Of a DNA stretch of 64,000 bases, positions 46,833 through 55,793 are shown one piece after another. The stretch's first letter is position 1. Every line of letters starts with the position of its first letter. Both the position numbers and the translations under genes were made by a program. This DNA comes from Rhizobium sp. L51/94 (GTDB lineage: Bacteria; Pseudomonadota; Alphaproteobacteria; Rhizobiales; Rhizobiaceae): assembly GCF_019355555.1 (NCBI RefSeq), contig NZ_CP072142.1, positions 806,001-870,000 of the forward strand. Direction: 5' to 3'. Below the pieces are notes generated by a model that saw nothing but the letters and a program-made list of their open reading frames with translations, was not told the origin of the DNA and did not search any database.

Positions 46833-47251
46833 AATACCTGCTCGATACCAACGTCGTCTCCGAACTGCGTAAGGCCGGAGACGGCAAGGCAGATGTAAAC
46901 GTTACGCGTTGGCTCAACTCGCAGCATTCGAGCGATCTGTTTATTTCTGCTATCACGATCCTCGAAATTGAGCGAGGGATATTGCTCCTTCAACGTCGCG
47001 ATCGGTCTCAGGCGGCTCTCTTGCGGACATGGATGGACAGACGCGTCCGCCCTGAGTTCGAGGGCCGTATTCTCTCGATCGATGATGCGATTGCGACGCG
47101 TTGCGCTCATCTTCATATCCCAGATCGTCGAAACGAGGCTGACGCTTTGATCGCCTCGACTGCGCTGGTTCATAGCTTGACCGTCGTAACGCGTAACGTT
47201 CAAGATTTTGCCGGAACCGGCGCGATTGTCGTTGATCCGTGGCTGGGCTGA
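46829..47251 (+). CDS. vapC: PIN-domain toxin, VapC family
   Basis: A 140-residue VapC-type ribonuclease. The acidic active site is visible: Asp in YLLDTNVVSELRK, Glu in ITILEIERGI, Asp in RNEADALIAST and VVTRNVQDF near the end. It uses a TTG start that overlaps the antitoxin stop (TTGA), which keeps toxin output below that of the antitoxin. Confidence 0.88.
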   Translation: MKYLLDTNVVSELRKAGDGKADVNVTRWLNSQHSSDLFISAITILEIERGILLLQRRDRSQAALLRTWMDRRVRPEFEGRILSIDDAIATRCAHLHIPDRRNEADALIASTALVHSLTVVTRNVQDFAGTGAIVVDPWLG

Positions 47252-47577
47252 CGATTTTACATTCTGCAACACAGCATTATGGTGGCAAATAGCCGCGTTC
47301 CCTTCCAAATCAAAGCCTTTGGCAGCGGCGGGAGCTGATTTTTCAATATCTTTGGCGGCGCAAGAAGGGTCGGCGGTTCATATCGGATCAAGCGCAAGTA
47401 GTGATCTTAGTCTCTTCCAAGCTTTCCTATCAGCACACGGTTACCCTCCCGGTTGCCGCACAAGCGACTGGGTTATCCTGCAACATCGCACAACTCGACC
47501 GCCGGAAGGTTTACTTTACGGAGCCCTGTTTTCGCACTCCTTTCGGAGAAAATTGTCCGATTTCATTCTTCATCAGG
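47252..47577. other. Intergenic stretch, nothing recognised
   Basis: About 325 bases between the convergent toxin and AraC genes. No credible frame, RNA or clear terminator hairpin was found. Confidence 0.4.
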
Positions 47578-48465
47578 TCACTTTCGTGAAGCTTGAGCGT
47601 TCCCCACGGCATGCCTGAATTGGCTTGGGGAGAGATCTGTTGACTGTTTGAACTGATTGGAGAAATGGAAGGCTGAGTTGAAGCCTAGTAGCCCGGCGAT
47701 CTCCTTGATCGATTTGTCGGTATTGGAGAGAAAGTCGTGAGCCCGCTGGATCCGGACGGTGATCTGGTACTGTTTGGCAGACATTCCCGTCTTCTCGCGA
47801 AAAATCCGCCGGAAATACGGATAGCTGATACCCAGCTCCGCCGCCAAATCTTCAACCGACTGGCCGTCCCCGCAGCGCTCCATGAGAATTGCACGAGCCC
47901 TATCCACCAAACGCGAGTTCGCCTCGGCCGCAAGGCCTGATGACCGGCTTAGCAATGCAAGCAGCTGCAAGCCGAGGGTCGATATTACCAATTGGTGCAA
48001 AACGGCATCTTCGCGGGCGAGAGTATGGATCGCGGCGAACACTGCCGCGATTTCGTCTCCTGCGGGGCTCATTGGCCGCTCTTTATTCAGCAAACCCGTG
48101 TGTAGCGCAAAGTCGAAAGCGTTTCCACGGCACTCTATCCAGTGCTCCGTCCAGCCACTCGGCCGATCGGGGGCAAAGCGATGCCATTCTCCGGGAAAAA
48201 GGAGGAATACCGACCCTTCCGTCACATTCATCTTCCGCCGCGATTTCCCGAATTCGAGCTTTCCGATCCCGCTACTGATGAACACGATTTGGTACGCGTG
48301 AAGGATACGGCCACGCGACCAGCTGAAATGATGGTCGTCTGGATGGCGGCTCGGAGGATAGCTGGAGTGTGGCGCTATAACCGAATATCCGGTCGAAACT
48401 GCAGTGCATCCCCAAGCATCGGATATTCGGTTTTCAGGCATGTAGACAAAATAATTATCCGCCAT
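47578..48465 (-). CDS. AraC-family regulator of the sugar operon
   Basis: A 295-residue regulator with an N-terminal cupin-like sensing domain (HHFSWSRGRILHAYQIVFISSGIGKLEF, GSVFLLFPGEWHRFAPD). The C-terminal double HTH has VEDLAAELGISYPYFRRIFREKTGMSAKQYQ and IKEIAGLLGFNSAFHFSNQFKQ. It is divergent from the Rbs-like operon and probably activates it with the sugar bound. GAGG lies before the ATG. Confidence 0.87.
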   Translation of the reverse strand: MADNYFVYMPENRISDAWGCTAVSTGYSVIAPHSSYPPSRHPDDHHFSWSRGRILHAYQIVFISSGIGKLEFGKSRRKMNVTEGSVFLLFPGEWHRFAPDRPSGWTEHWIECRGNAFDFALHTGLLNKERPMSPAGDEIAAVFAAIHTLAREDAVLHQLVISTLGLQLLALLSRSSGLAAEANSRLVDRARAILMERCGDGQSVEDLAAELGISYPYFRRIFREKTGMSAKQYQITVRIQRAHDFLSNTDKSIKEIAGLLGFNSAFHFSNQFKQSTDLSPSQFRHAVGNAQASRK

Positions 48466-48499
48466 TTCAAGACCTCAGAGATAAGATCAATTTTTGTAT

Positions 48500-48516
48500 G
48501 CAAAAGTCACTTTTGC
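48500..48516. promoter_or_regulatory. Inverted repeat, candidate AraC or catabolite site
   Basis: GCAAAAG-TCA-CTTTTGC, a perfect 7-bp inverted repeat 35 bases upstream of the AraC gene, in the 185-base divergent region. Confidence 0.45.
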
Positions 48517-48528
48517 GGTTTTTTCCGG

Positions 48529-48540
48529 CGTGTCAACACG
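48529..48540. promoter_or_regulatory. Second inverted repeat in the AraC/sugar operon divergent region
   Basis: CGTGT-CA-ACACG, a perfect 5-bp inverted repeat 12 bases after the first one. Confidence 0.35.
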
Positions 48541-48650
48541 CTTTGGCAATGCTAGCGTTGTGGTTGCTGGGCAACTCGATGCGATGGTGCCATGGGCAAA
48601 ATTGTTATTTAGCCGCTGCCGGGGAGGGTAGCGGACGGGAGGAGAGGAAC

Positions 48651-49820
48651 ATGAGAACCCCAATCAGACTGCTCGCAGCGGTATCCTGCCTTTTAGCATC
48701 TGCTGCCTACGCCGACGATTTCCACGGTTTCGACCCGTTGAAATTCGACGGAAACATGCTTTCTGCCGAGACCCTGAAGGCCATGGTTCAGGATGCATCC
48801 AAGGTCACGCGACCGAAGAATGGTAACAAATACAGTATCGGCTTCGCCAATCTTCAGCGAGACATCGCCTTTGGCGTCCTTGTCGAAAAAGGAATACAGC
48901 AGAATGCGGATGCGGCCGGCGTGGAACTGGTCATCGCCGATAATCGTCTCGACGGACCGACAGCGCTTGCCAACGCCAAGTCGTTTGCCGAGCGCAAGGT
49001 CGATTACATCATCGAATTCCAGACCGACGCCAATTTCGGCCAGGCGGTCATGGACGTATTCAAACAGGACGGCACGAAGGTTACCGCGATCGACATCCCG
49101 ATGCCCGGCGCAAATTTCTTCGGTGTGAACAATCCGAGATCTGGCTTCATGGGCGGATCTTATCTGGCGAAGGCGGCGGACAAGCAGTTCGGTGCCGATA
49201 GCGTGAAGAAGGGCTACCTCGTCATAGGCGCTTTGCCGCAATCGGGCGTCATACCGCGGATGCGCACCGAAGGGCAGCGCGCCGGGTTCCTGGCACTGAG
49301 CAAGGCTTTTCCAGCCGATCATATCATCGAGATCGATACGAAAAATACCTTGCAGGAATCCTACACGCAGATGAACAATGTCCTTGGCCGCATTCCACCT
49401 GAAGCGCCTATCATGATCATCGGTATCAATGACCAGGCGACAATGGGCATGTTGCAAGCCGTGCGTGCAGCGGGTCGCGTCGACCAGGCCATTGCGGTCG
49501 GCAATGGTGCTGATGAAGCCGAGGCGCTCGCCACCGATCCGAAGCTGATCGCGGCGACAGGGTCCTTTCCCGGCAGCTACGGCAACTATCTGATCCCGAT
49601 CGCGCTTTCAGCGCTTGCGGGAAAACCCGTACCGGAAGCTATATTCGTTACGCATCAGATGGTTACGAAGGCCAACATCTGCAAATTCTACAAGGAATTC
49701 GAATGTGCAGGGGAAGCCGACGGCTATGTCTTCCCTGAGGCAGAGTTTGCAAGTTACCTCGCGGGTCTGAAGAAGGAAGACTGGCTGAAGGGTTACGAGG
49801 CGATCCTCCCGCAACAATAG
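48651..49820 (+). CDS. Sugar ABC importer, periplasmic binding protein (RbsB-like)
   Basis: About 389 residues from the ATG at 48651 (GGGAGGAGAGG upstream). A signal peptide ends ASAAYA. A type 1 periplasmic sugar-binding core follows (YSIGFANLQRDIAFGVLVEKGIQQ, VELVIADNRLDGPTALANAKSF, VDYIIEFQTDANFG). It is longer than RbsB (about 300), with an extra N-terminal stretch of about 40 residues before the core. The sugar is unknown; the isomerase at the end of the operon suggests an aldose. Confidence 0.83.
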   Translation: MRTPIRLLAAVSCLLASAAYADDFHGFDPLKFDGNMLSAETLKAMVQDASKVTRPKNGNKYSIGFANLQRDIAFGVLVEKGIQQNADAAGVELVIADNRLDGPTALANAKSFAERKVDYIIEFQTDANFGQAVMDVFKQDGTKVTAIDIPMPGANFFGVNNPRSGFMGGSYLAKAADKQFGADSVKKGYLVIGALPQSGVIPRMRTEGQRAGFLALSKAFPADHIIEIDTKNTLQESYTQMNNVLGRIPPEAPIMIIGINDQATMGMLQAVRAAGRVDQAIAVGNGADEAEALATDPKLIAATGSFPGSYGNYLIPIALSALAGKPVPEAIFVTHQMVTKANICKFYKEFECAGEADGYVFPEAEFASYLAGLKKEDWLKGYEAILPQQ

Positions 49821-49842
49821 GATGAGAGCGGAGGAGAGAGGT

Positions 49843-51405
49843 ATGCAAACGCAACCAGTCATAGGGACCCGCGCACCGCGGCTCCGGATCACCGATGTCA
49901 CAAAGGCATTTTCCGGCGTGCAGGTGCTGAAAAACGTCAGTTGCTCGGCAGACGCAGGAGAAGTCGTGGCCTTGCTCGGAGCCAATGGCGCCGGCAAGTC
50001 CACTTTGATGAAAATCCTGTCCGGTGTCTATTCCTGTGATGCGGGCCTCATCGAAATCGATGGCATACCCGTCGACATCACGTCTGCTCGTGCTGCCATC
50101 GCCGCCGGCATTCGCTTGATGCCGCAGGAACTTTCGGTACATCCGGACCTGTCGGTTGCGGAAAACATCGCTCTAGGGTCGATGCCCTTACGGAAGGTGG
50201 CCGGGATTGGTTTCGTCGATAGGAACGCCATGCGAAGCCAGGCCCTGGCACTGCTTTCGAGATTGGGTCTCGCCCACATCGTACCGGATCGCAGGATGGG
50301 ATCCCTCTCTCTGCCGGAGCAGCGTATCGTCGAGATCGCCAGAGCGTTGGCCGGGAAAGCCAGAATTCTGATCATGGACGAGCCGACGGCTTCAATGGGA
50401 GAGGCTGATGCCGAAACGCTTTTCGGTGTGATCGATGCACTGAGCGCAGACGGCGTGACGGTCATCTATATCTCGCATTATCTCGACGAAGTCTTCCGGC
50501 TGTCGGATCGGATCGTGGTGCTGCGAGACGGCGAAGTGCGCGGGCAATTCCGGACCGCCGACACCAGCCATGAGGAAGTACTCAGGGCGATGCTTGGTGG
50601 TGACCTCGGTGACCTGTTTCCTCCGAAATCCGTCGCTCTTCCGGAAGAGACCGTCGTTACGGTCGACGGGCTCTCGCTGCCCGGTTGGCTTGAGGACGTT
50701 TCGTTTTCGGTGCGACGCGGCGAAATCCTGGGCGCATTCGGCCTGATCGGCTCCGGTATCGAGAAAGTGGGGAGAGCCGTCTACGGCGCGGAACCATCTG
50801 CAAGGGCGCGATCCCTGCGGATGGCTGACAAGGAGATCAAACTCTCCGGTCCGAAACAAAGCATCGAAAACAGCATCGGTTTTGTCGCGGCGGAACGCAA
50901 GCGGCAAGGTCTGATCGGCAATCTCACGGTCCGGACGAACACGACTCTCCCATACCTTGGATCCTTCACACGTTTTGGAGTGGTCGACACCGCGCGAGAG
51001 CGTGCGATTTCGCAGCACTGGATCAAAACCCTTCGCGTCAAGACCACGGGACCGGAGCAGGAGATACGCCTGTTGTCGGGCGGAAACCAGCAGAAGCTGT
51101 GTCTTGCTCGCTGGCTGCTCGGCAGCCCAAAGCTTCTAATCCTCGAGGAGCCGACACGCGGCGTCGATCTCGGCGCAAGGCGGGAGATTTACGACGAAAT
51201 CCAACGCCTTGCGGTCGGCGGCATGGGGATACTTCTCGTATCGTCGGACGCCGAAGAGGTTGCCGGCCTCGCAGACCGGACCCTCGTTTTTGAAGACGGA
51301 AAAGTCGTCGCAGTCCTCGGACCACAGGCATCGGCGGCGGATCTGATGCAGGCGGCAGAAACGAGGTCCGTTTCGAGCGCCTCGAATGAATTGGAGAAAG
51401 CATGA
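49843..51405 (+). CDS. Sugar ABC importer, double ATPase (RbsA/MglA type)
   Basis: A 520-residue tandem ATPase from ATG 49843 (GAGGAGAG upstream). Half one has LLGANGAGKSTLMKILSGVY, the variant signature SLPEQRIVEIARAL and ILIMDEPTASM. Half two has the degenerate Walker A usual in this family (AFGLIGSGIEKVGRAVYG), the signature LSGGNQQKLCLARWL and LLILEEPTRGVDLGAR. This asymmetry is normal for RbsA. The stop overlaps the permease start. Confidence 0.9.
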   Translation: MQTQPVIGTRAPRLRITDVTKAFSGVQVLKNVSCSADAGEVVALLGANGAGKSTLMKILSGVYSCDAGLIEIDGIPVDITSARAAIAAGIRLMPQELSVHPDLSVAENIALGSMPLRKVAGIGFVDRNAMRSQALALLSRLGLAHIVPDRRMGSLSLPEQRIVEIARALAGKARILIMDEPTASMGEADAETLFGVIDALSADGVTVIYISHYLDEVFRLSDRIVVLRDGEVRGQFRTADTSHEEVLRAMLGGDLGDLFPPKSVALPEETVVTVDGLSLPGWLEDVSFSVRRGEILGAFGLIGSGIEKVGRAVYGAEPSARARSLRMADKEIKLSGPKQSIENSIGFVAAERKRQGLIGNLTVRTNTTLPYLGSFTRFGVVDTARERAISQHWIKTLRVKTTGPEQEIRLLSGGNQQKLCLARWLLGSPKLLILEEPTRGVDLGARREIYDEIQRLAVGGMGILLVSSDAEEVAGLADRTLVFEDGKVVAVLGPQASAADLMQAAETRSVSSASNELEKA

Positions 51406-52406
51406 GCAAGTCTGGTTCGATCGTGGAACATGGGCCAGCGGAGAAGCCCGGGCGTCCCTCTTTGGCGGACGGTCTGGCACGGCCGGCCGCGGGCATCGTC
51501 GTGCTGCTGGTATTTTACGTCGTCATTCTCGCCGCTTTCGCGCTGCTGTCGCCCTATTTCCTTACAGTCAGCAATCTTGCAAACATCGGTACCAACATGG
51601 CCTTCATCGGGTTGATGGCCGCAGCGGGCACGCCGCTCATTATCGGTGGCGGACTGGATCTCTCGGTCGCAGCCGTCGCGGGTCTCGCAGGTGTCATCGT
51701 CGCATTGATCCATGCGAACGGTATGAACATCTGGATCGGGTGTCTGGCGGCTTTATTCGTCGGCGCAGGGGTCGGCGTCCTGAACGGCCTGATCGTCACC
51801 AAGCTGCGCCTCAACCCGTTGATCGTGACATTGGGAACGATGAGCATCTTCTCCGGGATATCCATGGTCATGACGGGGGGCCTGAGCAAGCCGCTATTCG
51901 TTCCGGCATTCAACTGGCTGGGGTCCGGTCGTGTTCTTTCGATACCGTTCCCCGTCATCCTGATGCTGGTCGTCTTCGTCGTTCTTTGGCTGGTGCTTTC
52001 AAAGACGCCGTTCGGTCGTTTCGTCTATGCGACCGGGGGCAACCCGGAGGCAAGCAGCCTTCTTGGCGTACCTGTCGAGCGGACGCAGTTGATCCTGTAC
52101 GTGGTCTCCGGCATTTCTGGAGCAGCTGCTGGCATCATTCTGTCAGCCATGCTCGGTGCCGCAGCGCCGAATGCCGCCAGTCAGCATCTGCTGACCATCA
52201 TTGCGGCTATCATCCTGGGAGGCACGAGCCTGTTCGGCGGGCGCGGCAGCGTATGGGGCACGCTGATCGCCGTGTTGATCCTCGGAACGCTGAACAACGG
52301 CCTTACGCTCATGAATGTGTCGAGCTTCTGGCAGGATGTGACGCGCGGCGTCGTGTTGTTGTTGGCGGTTGGTCTCGATCAACTCCGCGTCCGCCTGCAA
52401 GGCTGA
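51402..52406 (+). CDS. Sugar ABC importer, permease (RbsC type)
   Basis: A 334-residue inner-membrane protein with 8-10 hydrophobic segments. GTPLIIGGGLDLSVAAVAGL, GVLNGLIVTKLRLNPLIVTLGTM, YATGGNPEASSLLGVPV and AAIILGGTSLFGGRGSVWGTL are hallmarks of the RbsC/XylH branch. It works with the ATPase directly upstream (ATGA overlap). Confidence 0.9.
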   Translation: MSKSGSIVEHGPAEKPGRPSLADGLARPAAGIVVLLVFYVVILAAFALLSPYFLTVSNLANIGTNMAFIGLMAAAGTPLIIGGGLDLSVAAVAGLAGVIVALIHANGMNIWIGCLAALFVGAGVGVLNGLIVTKLRLNPLIVTLGTMSIFSGISMVMTGGLSKPLFVPAFNWLGSGRVLSIPFPVILMLVVFVVLWLVLSKTPFGRFVYATGGNPEASSLLGVPVERTQLILYVVSGISGAAAGIILSAMLGAAAPNAASQHLLTIIAAIILGGTSLFGGRGSVWGTLIAVLILGTLNNGLTLMNVSSFWQDVTRGVVLLLAVGLDQLRVRLQG

Positions 52407-52431
52407 AACCCCATTTTTCCGGAGAACCAGA

Positions 52432-53859
52432 ATGTCTGAGCGTCCCTTGAAGGCTGGCCTGTTTGGCATCGGCCTAGAAGCCTATTGGGCGCAATTCGAA
52501 GGGCTCGAGGCACGGTTACGCAGATATGTCGACGTCGTTGCCTCGAAGCTCGAGCGCCCTGGCGTGGACGTCGTGAATCTCGGTCTGATCGATACTCCGG
52601 AAAAGGCTCTGGACGCCGGTCATGCGTTCCGGGAGGCTGACGTCGATATCATCTTCCTGTTTATAACGACCTACGCGCTGTCTTCGACGGTGCTGCCTGT
52701 TGTCCGCCGCGCCAAAGTTCCGGTCATCATTCTCAACCTACAACCGGTGGCTGCGATCGACTATGCATCCTTCAACGCACTCGGCGACAGGACGGCTATG
52801 ACGGGCGAGTGGCTTGCCCATTGCGCGGCGTGCCCGGTGCCGGAGATCGCCAACGTCTTCACTCGGGCGGGTATTCGCTTCCACCAGGTTACCGGCGTCC
52901 TCGAGGATGACCCCATCGTCGAAAACGCGATCGAGGAATGGATCGAGGCGGCCCGCGTTGCTCATATCATGGCGCACAACAGGCTCGGGGTGATGGGGCG
53001 TTACTACAACGGCATGCTCGATATCTACTCCGATCTCACCGCGCAAAGCGCCGTGTTCGGCACGCATATCGAGGTTTTGGAAATCGACGAATTGGCGCGC
53101 TTGAGGCGCGAAGTCTCCGACAGCGAAATCCTGGCATGCCTCGCTAAGATCAAGTCCGATTTCGATGTGCAGGCCGATTGCGACGAAGAGGAACTGACGC
53201 GGGCCGCAAAGACCGCCGTTGCCCTCCGCAAGCTCGTGGAACTCAAGCGCATCGGTTCTCTGGCCTACTACTACGAATCCGTTCCCGGCCATGAATACGA
53301 GAACATTATCACATCCGTTATCGTCGGGTGCTCGATGTTGACGGCCGAGGGTATTCCGGTTGCTGGTGAATACGAGATCAAGAACGCTCAGGCGATGAAG
53401 ATTATGGACAGTTTCGGCTCTGGCGGATCGTTCACAGAGTACTACGCAATGGACTTCAAGGCTGACGTCGTCCTCATGGGCCATGATGGCCCAGGTCACA
53501 CGAAGATAGCCGAAGGCCGTACGAAGATACGGCCCCTCCAAGTTTTCCACGGTAAAGTCGGCTCGGGCGTCAGCGTTGAAATGTCCGTCAAGCACGGACC
53601 AGTCACATTGCTTTCCGTGGTCGAAATCGCGGGCACGCTCAAGCTGCTTTGCGCTGAGGGCTTTTCGGTCGAGGGTCCTATCCTGGAAATCGGAAACACC
53701 AACAGCCGATATCAATTCTCCATTGGCGCACGAGCGTTTACGGAGAATTGGAACGCGCAAGGGCCAGCACACCATTGTGCCGTCGGTGTCGGCCACATCG
53801 GCGGTAAGATTGAAAAGCTGGCAGAGCTTTTAGACATTCCATTCGTAAAGGTCTGTTGA
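52432..53859 (+). CDS. L-arabinose/L-fucose isomerase-like sugar isomerase
   Basis: A 475-residue protein from the ATG at 52432 (CCGGAG upstream), close to L-arabinose isomerase in length (about 500). Likely metal ligands are Glu in VAGEYEIKNA, Asp in YYAMDFKAD, His in LMGHDGPGH and the last His in HHCAVGVGH, placed as in the family. It would convert an imported aldose to a ketose using Mn or similar. True AraA proteins start differently, so this is a divergent member of unknown sugar. No kinase follows in the operon. Confidence 0.72.
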   Translation: MSERPLKAGLFGIGLEAYWAQFEGLEARLRRYVDVVASKLERPGVDVVNLGLIDTPEKALDAGHAFREADVDIIFLFITTYALSSTVLPVVRRAKVPVIILNLQPVAAIDYASFNALGDRTAMTGEWLAHCAACPVPEIANVFTRAGIRFHQVTGVLEDDPIVENAIEEWIEAARVAHIMAHNRLGVMGRYYNGMLDIYSDLTAQSAVFGTHIEVLEIDELARLRREVSDSEILACLAKIKSDFDVQADCDEEELTRAAKTAVALRKLVELKRIGSLAYYYESVPGHEYENIITSVIVGCSMLTAEGIPVAGEYEIKNAQAMKIMDSFGSGGSFTEYYAMDFKADVVLMGHDGPGHTKIAEGRTKIRPLQVFHGKVGSGVSVEMSVKHGPVTLLSVVEIAGTLKLLCAEGFSVEGPILEIGNTNSRYQFSIGARAFTENWNAQGPAHHCAVGVGHIGGKIEKLAELLDIPFVKVC

Positions 53860-54195
53860 GCGTTGGCTCAGCCTCTCTGTTTGATATTGCGATATTCTGT
53901 CCGCACAAGCGTAATAGCGAGCCGGACGTTCATATCCCTTCAAGACCTGAAATATCGGTTCGACTTTGTGCTCAATAGTGGCTGCGACCCATTCTCCATG
54001 GCAGCTTTGCGCCGTCATTTTGGCCATTCGAGCTGCTTTTCGATCTCCTATAAGCTGACGGTCCACGGAATCGGCCTGTCGTCTTTTGCTAGTCGTTCCT
54101 GAAAAGCCGACTTTCATTTTAATGACTAGATGTCCCGATCGAGCTCTTATCGGACCCGTTAATACAGTTGCGAATTCGGGCTATTTCGGCGAAAA
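53860..54195. other. Intergenic stretch, convergent genes
   Basis: About 335 bases between the isomerase and the GFA gene. A weak hairpin (TGAGC-GTTG-GCTCA, about 53858-53872) lies right at the isomerase stop. Open frames here have no recognised family. Confidence 0.4.
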
Positions 54196-54612
54196 TTATG
54201 AGGGCGGCATTCGCTCAAATGCCTGTAGCGAAGGATCTATCTTATCCCACACTTGGCCGCAGACACTATATGTGACGACTTGCGGATTGAACCTGCCTGG
54301 ATCGTCGAGACTGGCAGCGTGTACCACTATCAGTTCCGGCATCGCGGCAAATGTCAGGTAAACTGGAGTTCCGCAGGCCGGGCAGAAGGCGTGTATCTTT
54401 TCATTTCCGCTTTCGCCCGCAACCCGCCAGCTTTTGGCCTCGCCCAAGATTGCCACATCGGCGCGCTGCGCGAACGTCAGATAGGATCCATGCCCGGTGC
54501 CGCTGCGTTTCTGGCAATCGCCGCATTGGCAGTGATTCTCGAAGATAGGTTCGCCCGCCGTTTCATAGCGGATTGCACCACAGGCGCAGCCGCCGGTATA
54601 GGCTTTGGTCAT
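54196..54612 (-). CDS. GFA family protein (glutathione-dependent formaldehyde-activating enzyme-like)
   Basis: A 138-residue zinc protein with Cys motifs GGCACGAIRYE, HCQCGDCQKRSG and FCPACGTPVY, the pattern of Gfa/CENP-V. The name reflects the founding member; most have unknown roles. It lies 40 bases downstream of the SRPBCC gene on the same strand and may belong to that operon. Confidence 0.85.
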   Translation of the reverse strand: MTKAYTGGCACGAIRYETAGEPIFENHCQCGDCQKRSGTGHGSYLTFAQRADVAILGEAKSWRVAGESGNEKIHAFCPACGTPVYLTFAAMPELIVVHAASLDDPGRFNPQVVTYSVCGQVWDKIDPSLQAFERMPPS

Positions 54613-54652
54613 GACTATTCTTTCTGAGAGTGAGATTTGACGCCGCCTGAAA

Positions 54653-55117
54653 TCAGGCCGCCTTTGGCTTGGCGAAGATGTCCAGACCCTTGCCGGTTTC
54701 GAGAAGGGATTTCAGGCTGGAGAGGACGGTTGGCCAGCCTTTGCTGATGCCGTTCGCCATGCCGCTGCCCGCAATTAGGTCGTCATGGGTGACAGTCAAC
54801 CTGACCATATCGTCATACTCTACTATCTCGAAGGTCACACGGCTGTGACTGGCCGGATCGGTAGCCTGCGAAGCATTCGCCCAGGACATGACTAGACGGG
54901 TCGGCGGAGAGATCTCGATGATCTTGCCGACAAGTTCGACGGAGCGTTCATCATTGGCACGAATGTGTTCCCACTTCGATCCGATCTTCCAGTCGGAAAT
55001 ATTCTCGTGGCCCCAGTAACGGCTTGCGACATCCGGTTTCGTTATTGCCTCGAACACCTTTTCGGGCGTCGAGAGAATATAGGTTACATAAACAAAGCTG
55101 GTCGTCTCTCTGGTCAT
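54653..55117 (-). CDS. SRPBCC (AHSA1-like) domain protein
   Basis: About 154 residues from the ATG at 55117. The family pattern is VYILSTPEKVFEAITKPDVASRYWGHENISDWKIGSKWEH, with a closing SLKSLLETGKGLDI. Such proteins form a hydrophobic cavity and are commonly encoded behind an ArsR regulator, as here (two-base gap). The ligand is unknown. Confidence 0.87.
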   Translation of the reverse strand: MTRETTSFVYVTYILSTPEKVFEAITKPDVASRYWGHENISDWKIGSKWEHIRANDERSVELVGKIIEISPPTRLVMSWANASQATDPASHSRVTFEIVEYDDMVRLTVTHDDLIAGSGMANGISKGWPTVLSSLKSLLETGKGLDIFAKPKAA

Positions 55118-55119
55118 TG

Positions 55120-55434
55120 CTACTCTCCTTCCAGTTCTTTCTTCAAGTCGTGCAGCAGGCTGAGCCGCTGGCGTTCGAATTTCTGCACCCACCGCTCGTA
55201 GACTTCGTGCAGCGGCACTGGATTGATAAAATGCAGCCTTTCGCGCCCACGCTTGACCGTGCTCACCAGATTAGCATCCTCCAATATACCGAGGTGCTGC
55301 GTGGCGGATTGCCGGGCCATGTCCAGGGTTTCGCAGAGCGCGCTGAGCGTCTGCCCGTTCCTCTCGCAGAGAAGGTCGAGCAGCTTTCTGCGTGTCGGGT
55401 CGCCCAGCGCTTTGAAAACTTTGTCAGCGTGCAT
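55120..55434 (-). CDS. ArsR-family repressor
   Basis: A 104-residue winged-helix protein from the ATG at 55434. It reads MHADKVFKALGDPTRRKLLDLLCE, then SALCETLDMARQSATQHLGILEDANLV. The metal-binding ELCVCDL motif of ArsR is replaced by QTLSALCETL, as in the group paired with SRPBCC proteins. Upstream starts would cover the operator, so 55434 is preferred. It probably represses its own operon. Confidence 0.87.
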   Translation of the reverse strand: MHADKVFKALGDPTRRKLLDLLCERNGQTLSALCETLDMARQSATQHLGILEDANLVSTVKRGRERLHFINPVPLHEVYERWVQKFERQRLSLLHDLKKELEGE

Positions 55435-55462
55435 TGGTCTCAATCTGTACGAGTGCATGAAT

Positions 55463-55482
55463 ATGCAGGTAAATACCTGCAT
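55463..55482. promoter_or_regulatory. ArsR operator
   Basis: A perfect inverted repeat ATGCAGGTA-AA-TACCTGCAT lies 28 bases before the ArsR start. It is the right size and symmetry for an ArsR dimer. Confidence 0.7.
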
Positions 55483-55753
55483 GTCAAGGGGCGGGTGGGA
55501 GCATGCGCCCGATCCGCACTCGTGAACTTCCAACTACAGATACAAGTGTCCGCTTACGGAGAGATTGTCACTTGTCGGCTATGACTGGGATGAAGTCGGA
55601 AGCAGGCCTAGATGCAGCTCGCGCTCTTTGGCAGCTATTTTAGCCTAGACCACCAAAGCCGGACAGTCGCGAAGCGGCCCCTGTCAGCCATTTCCGAAAG
55701 CAAATAGCTGCCCGCACACCGAAATTCGGCGCGAACGAATGGGCCAACGATGG

Positions 55754-55781
55754 GGTCGGCGGTTCGAGCCCCGTCAAGGCG
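55754..55781 (+). repeat. tRNA-3'-end-like repeat, left copy
   Basis: GGTCG-N2-GGTTCGA followed by TCAAGGCG; 22 of 28 bases match the copy at 56624-56651. GGTTCGA is the T-arm consensus of tRNAs. No complete tRNA is attached. The surrounding 55435-55793 stretch holds no gene apart from this and the ArsR operator. Confidence 0.45.
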
Positions 55782-55793
55782 AGTAGTTCGTGC

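Noticed and set aside
53830..54117. 95-codon minus-strand frame overlapping the isomerase end
   Set aside because: Basic, helical-looking text but no recognised family; overlaps a real gene.
55754..55781. Complete tRNA gene at either T-arm-like repeat
   Set aside because: No D-arm or anticodon arm precedes either copy and the T-stem does not pair cleanly.
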